Below, one piece after another: positions 34,456 to 42,069 of a DNA stretch of 64,000 bases; the first letter of the stretch is position 1, and the number at the start of each line of letters is the position of its first letter. The notes under the pieces are model-generated. The model made no database searches, was not told where the DNA came from, and worked only from the letters and a program-made list of their open reading frames with translations. Origin of the DNA: an uncultured Lachnospiraceae bacterium (GTDB lineage Bacteria; Bacillota; Clostridia; Lachnospirales; Lachnospiraceae); assembly GCA_900554205.1 (NCBI GenBank), contig USGM01000004.1, positions 9,375 to 73,374 of the forward strand. Direction: 5' to 3'. The translations under genes were made by a program, and so were the position numbers.

Positions 34456-35775
34456 ATGGCTAAGGTTGTCAAATTCGGTGGAAGTTCACTGGCGAGTGCA
34501 GAGCAGTTTAAGAAGGTTGGGGAGATCATCAGGGCGGACAAATCCAGAAAATATGTCATTCCCTCTGCGCCGGGAAAGCGCTTCAAGGATGACACGAAGG
34601 TAACGGATATGCTCTATGGCTGCTATGCGTTGGCGGAAAACGGAAAGAGCTATAAGAAGGAGCTTGCAGCGATCGAGAAGCGTTATCAGGAGATCATTGA
34701 AGGACTCGGTCTTCAGCTGAGTCTGGAGCAGGAGTTCGCAGTGATCGAGAAGAACTTTAAGGACAGAGCCGGAAGCAACTATGCCGCGTCCAGAGGAGAG
34801 TATTTGAACGGCATTATCATGGCAAACTACCTCGGTTTCACCTTCATCGATGCCGCTACTGTGATCTTTTTCAGTGAGGACGGAAGTCTCGATGAGGAGA
34901 AGACGGATGAAGTCCTTTCTGCAAGGCTGGCTGAGTGCGAGACGGCTGTTGTGCCCGGGTTCTACGGCTCACTGCCGGACGGAAGCGTAAAGACCTTTTC
35001 CAGAGGCGGCTCTGACATCACCGGCTCCATCGTTGCCAAGGCGGCGAAGGTCGATGTCTATGAGAACTGGACGGATGTGTCCGGCTTCCTGATCGCTGAT
35101 CCGAGAATTATCGACAAGCCGGAAGGAATCGAAGTGATTACCTACAAGGAGCTGCGTGAGCTCTCCTACATGGGAGCGACCGTGCTGCACGAGGATGCGA
35201 TCTTCCCGGTACGCCAGCAGGGCATTCCCATCAATATCCGCAACACGAATGCGCCGGAGGACAACGGCACATGGATTGTTGGCAGCACCTGCCAGAAATC
35301 GAAGTATGTCATCACAGGTATCGCCGGAAAGAAGGGCTTCTGTTCTATCAACATAGAGAAGGATATGATGAACTCGGAGATCGGCTTTGGTAGAAAGGTT
35401 TTACAGGCGTTTGAGGAGAATGGAATTTCCTTTGAGCATGTGCCCTCGGGAATCGATACGCTGACGGTATTCGTTCATCAGGATGAGTTCATGCACAAGG
35501 AGCAGAAGGTGGTTGCGGGTATTCACCGTCTCGCAAATCCGGATTCCATCGAGATCGAGTCGGATCTTGCACTGATCGCTGTTGTGGGACGCGGAATGAA
35601 ATCGACCAGAGGTACTGCCGGAAGAATCTTCTCGGCTCTCGCACATGCAAATGTCAACGTCAGGATGATCGATCAGGGTTCCTCGGAGCAGAATATCATT
35701 ATCGGTGTCGCAGACGAGGATTTCGAGACGGCAATCAAGGCAATCTATGACATCTTTGTTGTGACAAGGCTGTGA
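34456..35775 (+). CDS. lysC: Aspartate kinase
   Basis: First step of the aspartate family pathway. 439 residues: VVKFGGSSLASAEQF at the N-terminus, TFSRGGSDITGSIVAKA (substrate), then two C-terminal ACT domains (VITGIAGKKGFCSINIEKD near 285 and LIAVVGRGMKSTRGTAGRIF near 375) that sense lysine or threonine. It follows hom by 29 bp, completing an operon for flux into homoserine. It uses the clostridial form with VIPSAPGKRFKDD in place of the common VVSA segment. Confidence 0.95.
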   Translation: MAKVVKFGGSSLASAEQFKKVGEIIRADKSRKYVIPSAPGKRFKDDTKVTDMLYGCYALAENGKSYKKELAAIEKRYQEIIEGLGLQLSLEQEFAVIEKNFKDRAGSNYAASRGEYLNGIIMANYLGFTFIDAATVIFFSEDGSLDEEKTDEVLSARLAECETAVVPGFYGSLPDGSVKTFSRGGSDITGSIVAKAAKVDVYENWTDVSGFLIADPRIIDKPEGIEVITYKELRELSYMGATVLHEDAIFPVRQQGIPINIRNTNAPEDNGTWIVGSTCQKSKYVITGIAGKKGFCSINIEKDMMNSEIGFGRKVLQAFEENGISFEHVPSGIDTLTVFVHQDEFMHKEQKVVAGIHRLANPDSIEIESDLALIAVVGRGMKSTRGTAGRIFSALAHANVNVRMIDQGSSEQNIIIGVADEDFETAIKAIYDIFVVTRL

Positions 35776-35829
35776 TCCGCAAACTGTTATAATTTTTGAT
35801 ACAATTTATAAAAAATATGAAAAATGCTA

Positions 35830-35858
35830 TTGACATCTGTGGGAAGTAGTGCTAGTAT
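35830..35858 (+). promoter_or_regulatory. Promoter of the tRNA-Leu gene
   Basis: TTGACA (35830-35835), 17 bp, TAGTAT (35853-35858), 20 bp before the mature tRNA start. Confidence 0.75.
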
Positions 35859-35878
35859 AATATCTGCGCGATGCGTTT

Positions 35879-35962
35879 GCGGAAGTGTCGGAATTGGCAG
35901 ACGAGCAAGACTAAGGATCTTGTGATAGCAATATCGTGTGGGTTCAAGTCCCATCTTCCGCA
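35879..35962 (+). tRNA. tRNA-Leu, anticodon AAG
   Basis: Eighty-four bases fold as a class II tRNA. GCGGAAG pairs with CTTCCGC, and the discriminator is A. The anticodon stem is CAAGA/TCTTG with loop CTAAGGA, giving anticodon AAG at 35913-35915 (reads CUU, and more if A34 becomes inosine). A long variable arm (TGATAGCAATATCG) and the T arm GTGGG-TTCAAGT-CCCAT follow. CCA is not encoded (the next bases are GG). Leucine identity comes from the anticodon, the long variable arm and A73. Confidence 0.93.
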
Positions 35963-36008
35963 GGAAAACAAAGGGTTAAGCCTAAGGGCTTAGCCCTTTT
36001 TGTTTTCC
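35963..36008 (+). terminator. Terminator of tRNA-Leu
   Basis: A near-perfect long stem: GGAAAACAAAGGG with CCCTTTTTGTTTTCC, continued by TAAGCC/GGCTTA, directly after the tRNA. Confidence 0.85.
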
Positions 36009-36011
36009 TGC

Positions 36012-36122
36012 CGAGGAGTCCCTTGAACCCGTGGGTTCAAGGTCTCCTCGCTGTAAATGGCTCGTCGGTCGGCGCAAAGCCGAGGTTCCCCGGACCTCGA
36101 GCGCCCCATCTTCCGTGGGAAG
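36012..36122 (+). other. GC-rich structured segment with tRNA-end-like pieces
   Basis: A strong inverted repeat (CGAGGAG..CCTTGAACCC with GGGTTCAAGG.CTCCTCG, 36014-36051) is followed by GAGGT/ACCTC and by CCCATCTTCCG at 36107-36117, which repeats the 3' end of the tRNA (35950-35960). GGGTTCAAGG also echoes the T arm. This looks like debris of att-site events at the tRNA 3' end. From here to 36,360 no gene is seen; AAAAAGGTAATC occurs twice near 36,160-36,185 and again near 37,354. Confidence 0.45.
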
Positions 36123-36368
36123 AAATATTAGCAAATAAGTCATTTTGAGAGCCGGCATTCAAAAGGTAATCAAAAAGGTAATCAACGCAGGAAAGGAGAG
36201 TCCTGCAAAAGTGCTACGAAAGATAAATCGACCACAAATCGGTTTGTTTTTTTGCCCATTTTTAAAATTTTCTTGGTAAACGATTTTGATACCCCCACCC
36301 CATCATTTCTGGTACAAAAATTCAAATCCTCGCTTTCTTTGTCTATTGTTGATATTATAATAACAAAT

Positions 36369-36413
36369 ATAATGCACTTATATATTGACAAAATAATGCA
36401 CTTAATTTATACT
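36369..36413 (+). promoter_or_regulatory. Promoter with two operator-like boxes before the toxin-antitoxin-like cassette
   Basis: TTGACA (36385-36390), 17 bp, TATACT (36408-36413). The 12-mer ATAATGCACTTA occurs at 36369-36380, just upstream of the -35, and at 36393-36404, between -35 and -10. The spacing of 24 bp is about two helical turns. Binding would block the promoter, as in autoregulated toxin-antitoxin units. Confidence 0.65.
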
Positions 36414-36451
36414 TATCTAAGTGAGTTATAGCCAGAAAAGAGGTGCAATAT

Positions 36452-36652
36452 ATGAGTGAAACAGAATTGAAAACCACAGAAGCACAAAGAAAAGCAGTAA
36501 GAGAGTACGAAAAAAAGAACGATAGAATAAACGTAATTTTTCCAGCAGGAACAAGGGACAGAATGCAGGCAGTAGGAGTGAAAAATCCGAGTACATTTAT
36601 AAAAGAAGTTGTTGCGGCAGAATTAGAGAGGATGGAAAAATATAGAAAATAA
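36452..36652 (+). CDS. Small ribbon-helix-helix-like protein, probable antitoxin/repressor
   Basis: 66 residues, highly charged. A basic N-terminal helix (EAQRKAVREYEKKN) is followed by a strand-helix-helix pattern DRINVIFPAGTRDRMQAVGV then NPSTFIKEVVAAELERM, which fits the ribbon-helix-helix fold of small repressors. AGAGGTG is 6 bases before the ATG at 36452; an ATG at 36443 is less well placed. It is the first of three small genes; the repeated 12-mers on both sides suggest that it represses its own promoter. Confidence 0.65.
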   Translation: MSETELKTTEAQRKAVREYEKKNDRINVIFPAGTRDRMQAVGVKNPSTFIKEVVAAELERMEKYRK

Positions 36653-36685
36653 CGCACTTATACTACTGGTACTATAATGTACTTA
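36649..36685 (+). repeat. Two more copies of the operator-like 12-mer
   Basis: ATAACGCACTTA (36649-36660, over the end of the small repressor gene) and ATAATGTACTTA (36674-36685) each differ from ATAATGCACTTA by one base. They lie before the RelE-like gene, so expression from here may share the same repressor. Confidence 0.6.
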
Positions 36686-36740
36686 TATTATAATATTTAT
36701 GTCGAAAAGCGACAGATGAAAGCCAGAAAGGAAGGTGAAA

Positions 36741-37004
36741 ATGTTGCAAATAGAATACAGTAAAACGGCTGTCAAATTTATAAACAAAATGGACAGACCG
36801 ACAAAGCAGCGAATAAAGGCAGCTATTGAAGGATTGACAGAACAGCCGCCAAAGGGAGATATAAAAACATTGCAAGGCTACACAGACGGGCGGAAGAGGT
36901 TAAGGGTTGGCAAGTACAGAATAATATATAATTTTCTCCCGAATGGAGAAATAGAAATATTATATATTATTGATATTGATTCGAGAGGGGATATCTATAA
37001 ATAA
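36741..37004 (+). CDS. RelE/ParE-family toxin
   Basis: 87 residues with the fold of RelE/ParE: LQIEYSKTAVKFINKMDRPT at the start, then LQGYTDGRKRLRVGKYRIIY with the basic residues used by RelE toxins for mRNA cleavage, and a C-terminal strand ILYIIDIDSRGDIYK. GGAAGG precedes the ATG at 36741; a GTG at 36735 overlaps that site. Predicted to inhibit translation or gyrase when free of its antitoxin. Confidence 0.82.
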   Translation: MLQIEYSKTAVKFINKMDRPTKQRIKAAIEGLTEQPPKGDIKTLQGYTDGRKRLRVGKYRIIYNFLPNGEIEILYIIDIDSRGDIYK

Positions 37005-37030
37005 TATCCCAAAGAAAGGAGAATGAAAGC

Positions 37031-37243
37031 ATGAGTACAGCGACAAAACAGGCAATTGATCTGATGGAGTTATTGCCGGAAAAAGATCAAAATTTTGCGT
37101 TAGAATTTATTAAAAAACTTGTGATAGCATGGGATCCGGATTACACAAAAGTAACGCCGGCAGAACGTGCAGAACTAGAAAGAGCACAAAAGGAAATTGA
37201 AAACGGGGAAACAATTTCACATGATGCAATTAACTGGGATTAA
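37031..37243 (+). CDS. Small acidic protein, probable antitoxin of the same cassette
   Basis: 70 residues. KQAIDLMELLPEKDQNFALE and FIKKLVIAWDPDYTKVTPAE are typical of small proteins encoded next to RelE/ParE toxins in Clostridia; the acidic C-terminal end (ENGETISHDAINWD) could wrap the toxin. AAAGGAG lies about 10 bases before the ATG, 26 bp after the toxin stop. Which of the two small proteins neutralises the toxin is unknown. Confidence 0.65.
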   Translation: MSTATKQAIDLMELLPEKDQNFALEFIKKLVIAWDPDYTKVTPAERAELERAQKEIENGETISHDAINWD

Positions 37244-37249
37244 GCAGAG

Positions 37250-37279
37250 GAAAGGCGGTCTTTATAAGGCTGCCTTTTT
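37250..37279 (+). terminator. Terminator after the cassette
   Basis: AAAGGCGGTC pairs with GGCTGCCTTT, including G-T pairs, followed by TTTT, just after the antitoxin-like gene. Confidence 0.7.
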
Positions 37280-37323
37280 TGATACTCAAAATAGGTCAAA
37301 AAAATCACAAAAAACGACATGCC

Positions 37324-37342
37324 GGGGAATAGGCGGTTTTGA
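37324..37342 (+). repeat. 19-bp repeat also at 45143-45161
   Basis: GGGGAATAGGCGGTTTTGA is identical in both places and the similarity extends on either side (…TGGAAAATC here, …TGGAAAATTA there). The two copies bracket the XRE/IS21/GH31/ArsR segment, 7.8 kb apart. Confidence 0.7.
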
Positions 37343-37496
37343 GGTGTGGAAAATCAAAAAGGTAATCTACTATTTAAAGAAGTTTTGCGGGAAATTGTCA
37401 ATATTTAAGCATTCTCGTTACAATGGATTGCTTATTATTTTGTAGATGGGTACGATTTAAACATAAATTTAAACATAAATAGGAGGGAGAAGTTTC

Positions 37497-38390
37497 ATGG
37501 ATAAAGCGAAATCCGGGAAGTTAATCAAAGAAGCAAGAATGCAGAAGAATTATACTCAGAGTGAATTGGGGAATCTTCTGGGAGTAAGTAATAAGGCTGT
37601 GTCAAGATGGGAAACGGGAGAAAGCTTCCCAGATGTTGGTATTTTAGAAAACCTAGCATTAATTCTTGGGGTTAGTATTCAAGATATTATTACAGGAGAT
37701 AAAACAGGGGATAAAGAAGAAAAGGATAATAGTGTTGTAACAGAGATTGTTAGAGTTGCATCGTTACAGCAACGGGAAAAGAAACGTAAATTAGTTACGG
37801 ATATTTTGATGATCATTGTTCTTATGTGTTGCAGTATCGCAGGATATTCCGCAATGGGCACTGAGAGAATTATTTTGGTAAATGATTCAACGACCAGCTA
37901 TCTTATTTTGATGGCGGTATCATTTTTTATAGTATTTCTGATCGGAATATCAGGAGATAATGTTGCTGACAATAATAATTGCAAATTAGAAAAAAATATG
38001 AAGATAGTAGCTTTCGTGTTGCTAATACTGACATTAGCAATAGGCTTCGGGGAATTCCTGATGATTTGCAATGACACTATCCCATTTAAAATAGAAAAAA
38101 TGAAAGTTGGACCAATAATCAATGGACAACTGATTGCTATATTTATTGCAAACATAATTTTTTGTATTTGCGAAATGTATATGTATGAAAAAAGGATTAT
38201 ATCAATTTGCTTTGGATGGTTATTGTCTGTAGCATCGATGTATTTATTGGTGTTATATGGAGATTTGCTACATAGAGTTAATTCAACACAGGGTTTGATT
38301 GAAAGTCTGGTATTAAGAAATTTTGTTGTACTGGCAGTATTAGCCGCATTTTGCAAATTCCGGTCAAACGGTGCGCCCATTCCGAAATAA
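37497..38390 (+). CDS. XRE-type membrane regulator, last codons replaced by an IS21 insertion
   Basis: 297 residues as read now. The N-terminal helix-turn-helix (residues 7-62) reads LIKEARMQKNYTQSELGNLL and SNKAVSRWETGESFPDVG; after a linker there are six transmembrane helices (from about residue 100). The IS21 element inserted at codon 285: GCC GCA TTT is followed by IS sequence, which encodes CKFRSNGAPIPK and a stop. Without the IS the reading frame would continue in 40947-40985 as LICTNILIKKRK, finishing the last helix with a basic tail. The protein therefore may still be made, with 12 foreign residues. Genes of this kind often sense the membrane or a stress. Confidence 0.82.
   Translation: MDKAKSGKLIKEARMQKNYTQSELGNLLGVSNKAVSRWETGESFPDVGILENLALILGVSIQDIITGDKTGDKEEKDNSVVTEIVRVASLQQREKKRKLVTDILMIIVLMCCSIAGYSAMGTERIILVNDSTTSYLILMAVSFFIVFLIGISGDNVADNNNCKLEKNMKIVAFVLLILTLAIGFGEFLMICNDTIPFKIEKMKVGPIINGQLIAIFIANIIFCICEMYMYEKRIISICFGWLLSVASMYLLVLYGDLLHRVNSTQGLIESLVLRNFVVLAVLAAFCKFRSNGAPIPK
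38344..38351 (+). repeat. Target-site duplication of the IS21 element, left copy
   Basis: CCGCATTT directly precedes the left terminal TG of the element and is repeated directly after its right terminal CA at 40939-40946. Confidence 0.93.
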
Positions 38391-38455
38391 ACGGTGTAGC
38401 TATTCCGATGTAACGGTGCACTTATTCTGAACGAGCGGTGCGCCTTTCTGTATAC
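38365..38455 (+). repeat. Subterminal repeats of the IS21 left end
   Basis: Four imperfect copies of a unit of about 22-24 bp that begins CGGTG (CGGTGCGCCCATTCCG, CGGTGTAGCTATTCCG, CGGTGCACTTATTCTG, CGGTGCGCCTTTCTG). Related copies lie inverted near the right end at about 40,855-40,930. Confidence 0.8.
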
Positions 38456-38501
38456 TGAATGATGTAACTTATTCATCAGCAGTTGAGAAAGGAGCAAATG
38501 T

Positions 38502-40067
38502 ATGCAAAGTTACTCAACAATCATCGGCGTGATCGAACTACGCCTCGGTGGTATTGGATACCGCACCACAAAAGCACGTTATGGGATCGGAAACAGTACT
38601 ATCACACTCATCATGAAGCGTTTTAAAGAAACAGGTTTTACCCTGGATGACCTTAAAACGATGGAACCAGCAAAAGTAGAAGCATTATTCTACCCACCGG
38701 AAAATCTAAGACAAGCAGAGAAGCCGCTTCCGGATTTCCACATGATCCATCAGCGTATGCTGGCAATGAAACATCCTGATCTTGCCTTCCTTTGGTTGGA
38801 ATACAAAGAAGCTCATCCGGATGGTTATCAGCTGTCTCAGTTTTACAAGCTGTACAGAGACTTTCTCCATGAAAATTTTGGCTTGGAAAAAGTCTCAATG
38901 CCGGTCGAGCGGATTCCCGGCGAAAAGATGTACATCGATTGGGTTGGGGATCAGCCAGAGTTATTAACAGATCCGTCTACTGGAGAAATCCGCAAAGTTC
39001 ATGTATTTACCACTACGTTAGGCTTTAGCAGCTGTGTGTATGCTGAGATCTTTCTGGATGAAAGGCTCCCAAGTTTTATCAACGGTGTTGTGCATGCGCT
39101 AGAGTATTATCAAGCAGTTCCTAAGTATCTTGTTCCAGATAATCTCAAGACAGCAGTTACAAAGCACTCAAAGGATGAATTGACACTGAATTCTGTATTT
39201 TCTGACCTTGAGGACTTTTATGATGTCATTGTGGTTCCGCCACCACCGCGTAAGCCGAAAGGGAAACCATCTGTTGAAAATCATGTGCGGTTTCTCGAGA
39301 CCCACTTGATTGAACGGTTGAAAAAGGATATCTATACAAGTCTGGAAGAACTCAACAGGACAACACAAAAAATAATAGCAACCATCAACCAGGATGAATT
39401 CCGCCAGAAATCTGACATCCGTAAAACAAGGATGTACGCGTTTGAAGCCTATGACAAACCGCGGATGCGTCCTCTGCCGGGAGGCTGCTATGCGCTTTGT
39501 GATTACAGGTATTATGCACGTGTACCGGATAATTATCATCTTGAGTATGATGGTCACTATTATTCTGTATTGTACACATACCATGGCAAACCTGCAATCC
39601 TGAAAGCAACGATGTCGGAAATCAGGATCTGCGACGAAAACAACCGTCTTATATGCAGGCATCCTCGTTCCTACAAAGATTTTCCACGTTACATTACAGA
39701 TGTAGCACATATGCCTGAACATCACCAGTACTACAAGGAACTGAACGCTCACGATGGTGCTTATTATCGGCGCTGGGCGAGCGTATTTGGTGAATCAATG
39801 GTCACACTGATTGACCGTGTGCTTCGCAGTGCAAAGCACGAGGAGCAGGCCTACAACAGTTGTAAAGGCATGCTGCACATGTGCAATGAGGTTCCACGCC
39901 ATCTGGTTTCGGAAGCAGCTCAGATGTGTATAGATGCAAATGCCTGCAAGTATTCTTACTTCAAAAAAGCTCTCAGTAAGGTTACAGATAAGCACACTTC
40001 ATCTACTGACAGAACCGATCACCTCCCAGAGCATGAAAACATCAGAGGGAGGGACTGCTATCAATGA
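38502..40067 (+). CDS. istA: IS21 transposase IstA
   Basis: 521 residues. The DDE integrase core begins at PGEKMYIDWVGDQPELL (first Asp), has VFTTTLGFSSCVYAEIFLDE, VPDNLKTAVTKHSKDEL (second Asp) and PPRKPKGKPSVENHVRFLE (Glu). An N-terminal helix-turn-helix (RTTKARYGIGNSTITLIMKR) binds the ends. It catalyses strand transfer with IstB. Confidence 0.95.
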   Translation: MQSYSTIIGVIELRLGGIGYRTTKARYGIGNSTITLIMKRFKETGFTLDDLKTMEPAKVEALFYPPENLRQAEKPLPDFHMIHQRMLAMKHPDLAFLWLEYKEAHPDGYQLSQFYKLYRDFLHENFGLEKVSMPVERIPGEKMYIDWVGDQPELLTDPSTGEIRKVHVFTTTLGFSSCVYAEIFLDERLPSFINGVVHALEYYQAVPKYLVPDNLKTAVTKHSKDELTLNSVFSDLEDFYDVIVVPPPPRKPKGKPSVENHVRFLETHLIERLKKDIYTSLEELNRTTQKIIATINQDEFRQKSDIRKTRMYAFEAYDKPRMRPLPGGCYALCDYRYYARVPDNYHLEYDGHYYSVLYTYHGKPAILKATMSEIRICDENNRLICRHPRSYKDFPRYITDVAHMPEHHQYYKELNAHDGAYYRRWASVFGESMVTLIDRVLRSAKHEEQAYNSCKGMLHMCNEVPRHLVSEAAQMCIDANACKYSYFKKALSKVTDKHTSSTDRTDHLPEHENIRGRDCYQ

Positions 40068-40822
40068 GCAAAACATCGTCTAACACCAGAGAAATCGTCA
40101 CTTGTGAACGCCTCCGTCAGCTGAAAATGTCTGGGATGGCAGATGCATATGAAAAGCAGCTGAATGATCCAAACGCTGATCTTACATGCTTTGAAAAACG
40201 CTTCGCAGAGATCGTTGAACGGGAATGGCAGGTACGATATGACAAAAAATTCAATCGTCTGCTGAAGCTTGCAAGGCTCCGCTATCCATCTGCTGATATC
40301 GACGAAACGATAAACGATCCGGCAAGAAAGCTGGATGCTGCTTCCATCCTGAAATTGTCGGAATGCCATTGGATTGATGAAGGTAAGAACCTTATCATAA
40401 CAGGAATGACCAGCAGTGGAAAAACATATCTCAGTAATGCTCTGTGTGTAGCTGCTCTTCGTCAAATGAAAACAGTACGTTATGTCCGGGCCAATACCCT
40501 TATGCTTGAACTTGAACAGGCACGTCTAAAAACCGTATATCTTGAGCATGTATCTGCTTTAAGTAAACTGGATCTGCTTGTGATCGATGACTTCGGTCTG
40601 ATGGAACTTGACCTTGATAAATGCCGGGATCTTTTCGAGGTTATCGATGGACGGGATGGAAGAAGATCAACGCTTATTGTCTCTCAATTTCCAGTGAAAT
40701 CCTGGTTTGACCTCTTTCAGGAGCATACCTATGCAGATGCATGCCTTGCCCGGATCACCGACAAACGGCACTGTTACCGTTTGGAAATGAATGGAATCAG
40801 CATGCGAGATACAGATAAATAA
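40064..40822 (+). CDS. istB: IS21 helper ATPase IstB
   Basis: 252 residues, AAA+ type related to DnaC. Walker A is TGMTSSGKTYLSNAL and Walker B LDLLVIDDFGLMELD; the sensor part reads RRSTLIVSQFPVKSWFDLF. It assembles on target DNA and directs IstA. The ATG overlaps the istA stop (ATGA), so translation is coupled. Confidence 0.95.
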   Translation: MSKTSSNTREIVTCERLRQLKMSGMADAYEKQLNDPNADLTCFEKRFAEIVEREWQVRYDKKFNRLLKLARLRYPSADIDETINDPARKLDAASILKLSECHWIDEGKNLIITGMTSSGKTYLSNALCVAALRQMKTVRYVRANTLMLELEQARLKTVYLEHVSALSKLDLLVIDDFGLMELDLDKCRDLFEVIDGRDGRRSTLIVSQFPVKSWFDLFQEHTYADACLARITDKRHCYRLEMNGISMRDTDK

Positions 40823-40938
40823 CCGTATCAATTTCACCAGTGGCACTGCGTGCTACCATAGCGGTGCTCCGCACCGTTCAAAATGGAATGGCTGCACCGC
40901 TTACGCGGAGCAGCTGTCCCGTTTTACCGTAACTTGCA

Positions 40939-40985
40939 CCGCATTTTTGATATGCACTAATATTCTAATAAAAAAGAGGAAATAA
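40939..40985 (+). pseudogene. Right target duplication and cut-off 3' end of the XRE gene
   Basis: After the duplicated CCGCATTT the original frame of the XRE gene resumes at 40947: LICTNILIKKRK and TAA at 40983. This fits exactly the end of the last transmembrane helix, showing where the gene was cut. Confidence 0.88.
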
Positions 40986-40990
40986 CAAGT

Positions 40991-41881
40991 CTATATAAAC
41001 TGTTTCCTGTATTCTGTTGGAGTTATATTCATCACTTTTAAAAAGGCCCGATTATAATAGCTGACATTGTTAAAACCGTGAGAGGTGGCAATGTCAGTTA
41101 TTTTATTGTCTGTGGAAAAAAGGTCGTGGCAGCTTTGTAGGATGCGATAACGCACCAGATATTGAAAAGGTGTCATGCCGGTAAAGCGTTTAAAGGTACG
41201 GCAAAACTGTCCTTCGCTTAAGTGAACATAGGAGGCTAGTTCCGCTAAGGAAAGTGTCTGTGAATAATGATCTTGCATGTAGGAAATGACAGGTTCCAAT
41301 TGTGAAGAGAGTGTGTGAACTGAGGCCTTTTGCGCGGAACATAAGGGATCTGCTTTTGAGATATGGTTTTGGTAGAAGGTATTCCAGAGCAATAACAATT
41401 GTCCGCGAATGAACAGTTCGTTCCTTGTGCCGGAAAAGAAGAGATTGTTTAAGTACTCTATAATTTCTTTGTGCCAGCCGCTTTTGGAATTTTGTATTGA
41501 TGTTGCAAATCGCAGATTATTATGCAGTACCGGCAGAATGTAAGTGTTGTATGAAACCGTATCAAAGGAGGAAATTAAAAATTCAGAGGAGAATACCAAG
41601 GCGTAAAAAGAGACAGAGGTGTTGCCGAGGTTCTTGGCGGTGTGCAGTGCTCCAGAGGGAATGAAAACAGCATCTCCGGTATGCAAAGTAAAGGATTTAT
41701 CTTCAATCTGAAACAAAATTTCACCTTCTGTCAGAAGTAGAAATTCCATTTCTGTATGCCAGTGTAAATACAGTGCCGGTTCAGTAGAGGGAGTGATTTT
41801 GGTGCAGTGCATGGAGTAAGGTGCCGAATCTGTAACATGTGCTATCTGCTCGTACAATTTAGTGTCTGGATTGAAATTCAT
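40991..41881 (-). CDS. AraC-family regulator of the GH31 gene
   Basis: 296 residues. The cupin part has YLHWHTEMEFLLLTEGEILF and GDAVFIPSGALHTAKNL; the C-terminal DNA-binding part LSLAELASYVHLSEGQFCRT and TDIATSHGFNNVSYYNRAFL, ending ITPTEYRK. An ATG at 41893 is in frame, but the ATG at 41881 has GGAGG 6 bases upstream. It is divergent from the glycosidase gene and should control it in response to a sugar. Confidence 0.9.
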   Translation of the reverse strand: MNFNPDTKLYEQIAHVTDSAPYSMHCTKITPSTEPALYLHWHTEMEFLLLTEGEILFQIEDKSFTLHTGDAVFIPSGALHTAKNLGNTSVSFYALVFSSEFLISSFDTVSYNTYILPVLHNNLRFATSIQNSKSGWHKEIIEYLNNLFFSGTRNELFIRGQLLLLWNTFYQNHISKADPLCSAQKASVHTLSSQLEPVISYMQDHYSQTLSLAELASYVHLSEGQFCRTFKRFTGMTPFQYLVRYRILQSCHDLFSTDNKITDIATSHGFNNVSYYNRAFLKVMNITPTEYRKQFI

Positions 41882-42009
41882 GAATTCCTCCATAATAGTG
41901 TGAATATAGTGGATTTAGCATCAATTTAAACATAGCATAACGGCTATTGGACGTCAATATAGTGTCAGTATTCATCAAAAAAGGAAATGCGGGTTCATGA
42001 AAAAAATAT

Positions 42010-42015
42010 TATACT
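42010..42015 (+). promoter_or_regulatory. -10 box of the GH31 gene
   Basis: TATACT at 42010-42015 puts the transcript start near 42,022, which argues against the ATG at 42025 and for the one at 42070. No good -35 is seen, as expected for an activator-dependent promoter. Confidence 0.45.
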
Positions 42016-42069
42016 GAATTTGTAATGGAAACTAAAGTTGATTCGGGAACAGATAGTGAGGTAGTTGTT

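Larger units (their letters stand above)
38352..40938 (+). mobile_element. Complete IS21-family insertion sequence, 2,587 bp
   Basis: The left end TGCAAATTCCGGTCAAACGG and the reverse complement of the right end TGCAAGTTACGGTAAAACGG differ at three of 20 positions and end in TG/CA as IS21 elements do. An 8-bp direct repeat (CCGCATTT) flanks it. Inside are istA and istB, overlapping by 4 bases. Both ends hold several imperfect repeats of a CGGTGC-containing unit, the expected transposase-binding sites. The intact genes, ends and target duplication suggest a recent insertion. Confidence 0.95.

Noticed and set aside
35936..36148. 70-codon frame starting in the tRNA-Leu gene
   Set aside because: It runs through the tRNA 3' end, terminator and hairpin debris; not coding.
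37197..37445. 82-codon frame after the antitoxin-like gene
   Set aside because: It overlaps the antitoxin-like gene, a terminator and the 19-bp repeat, and has no start signal of its own.
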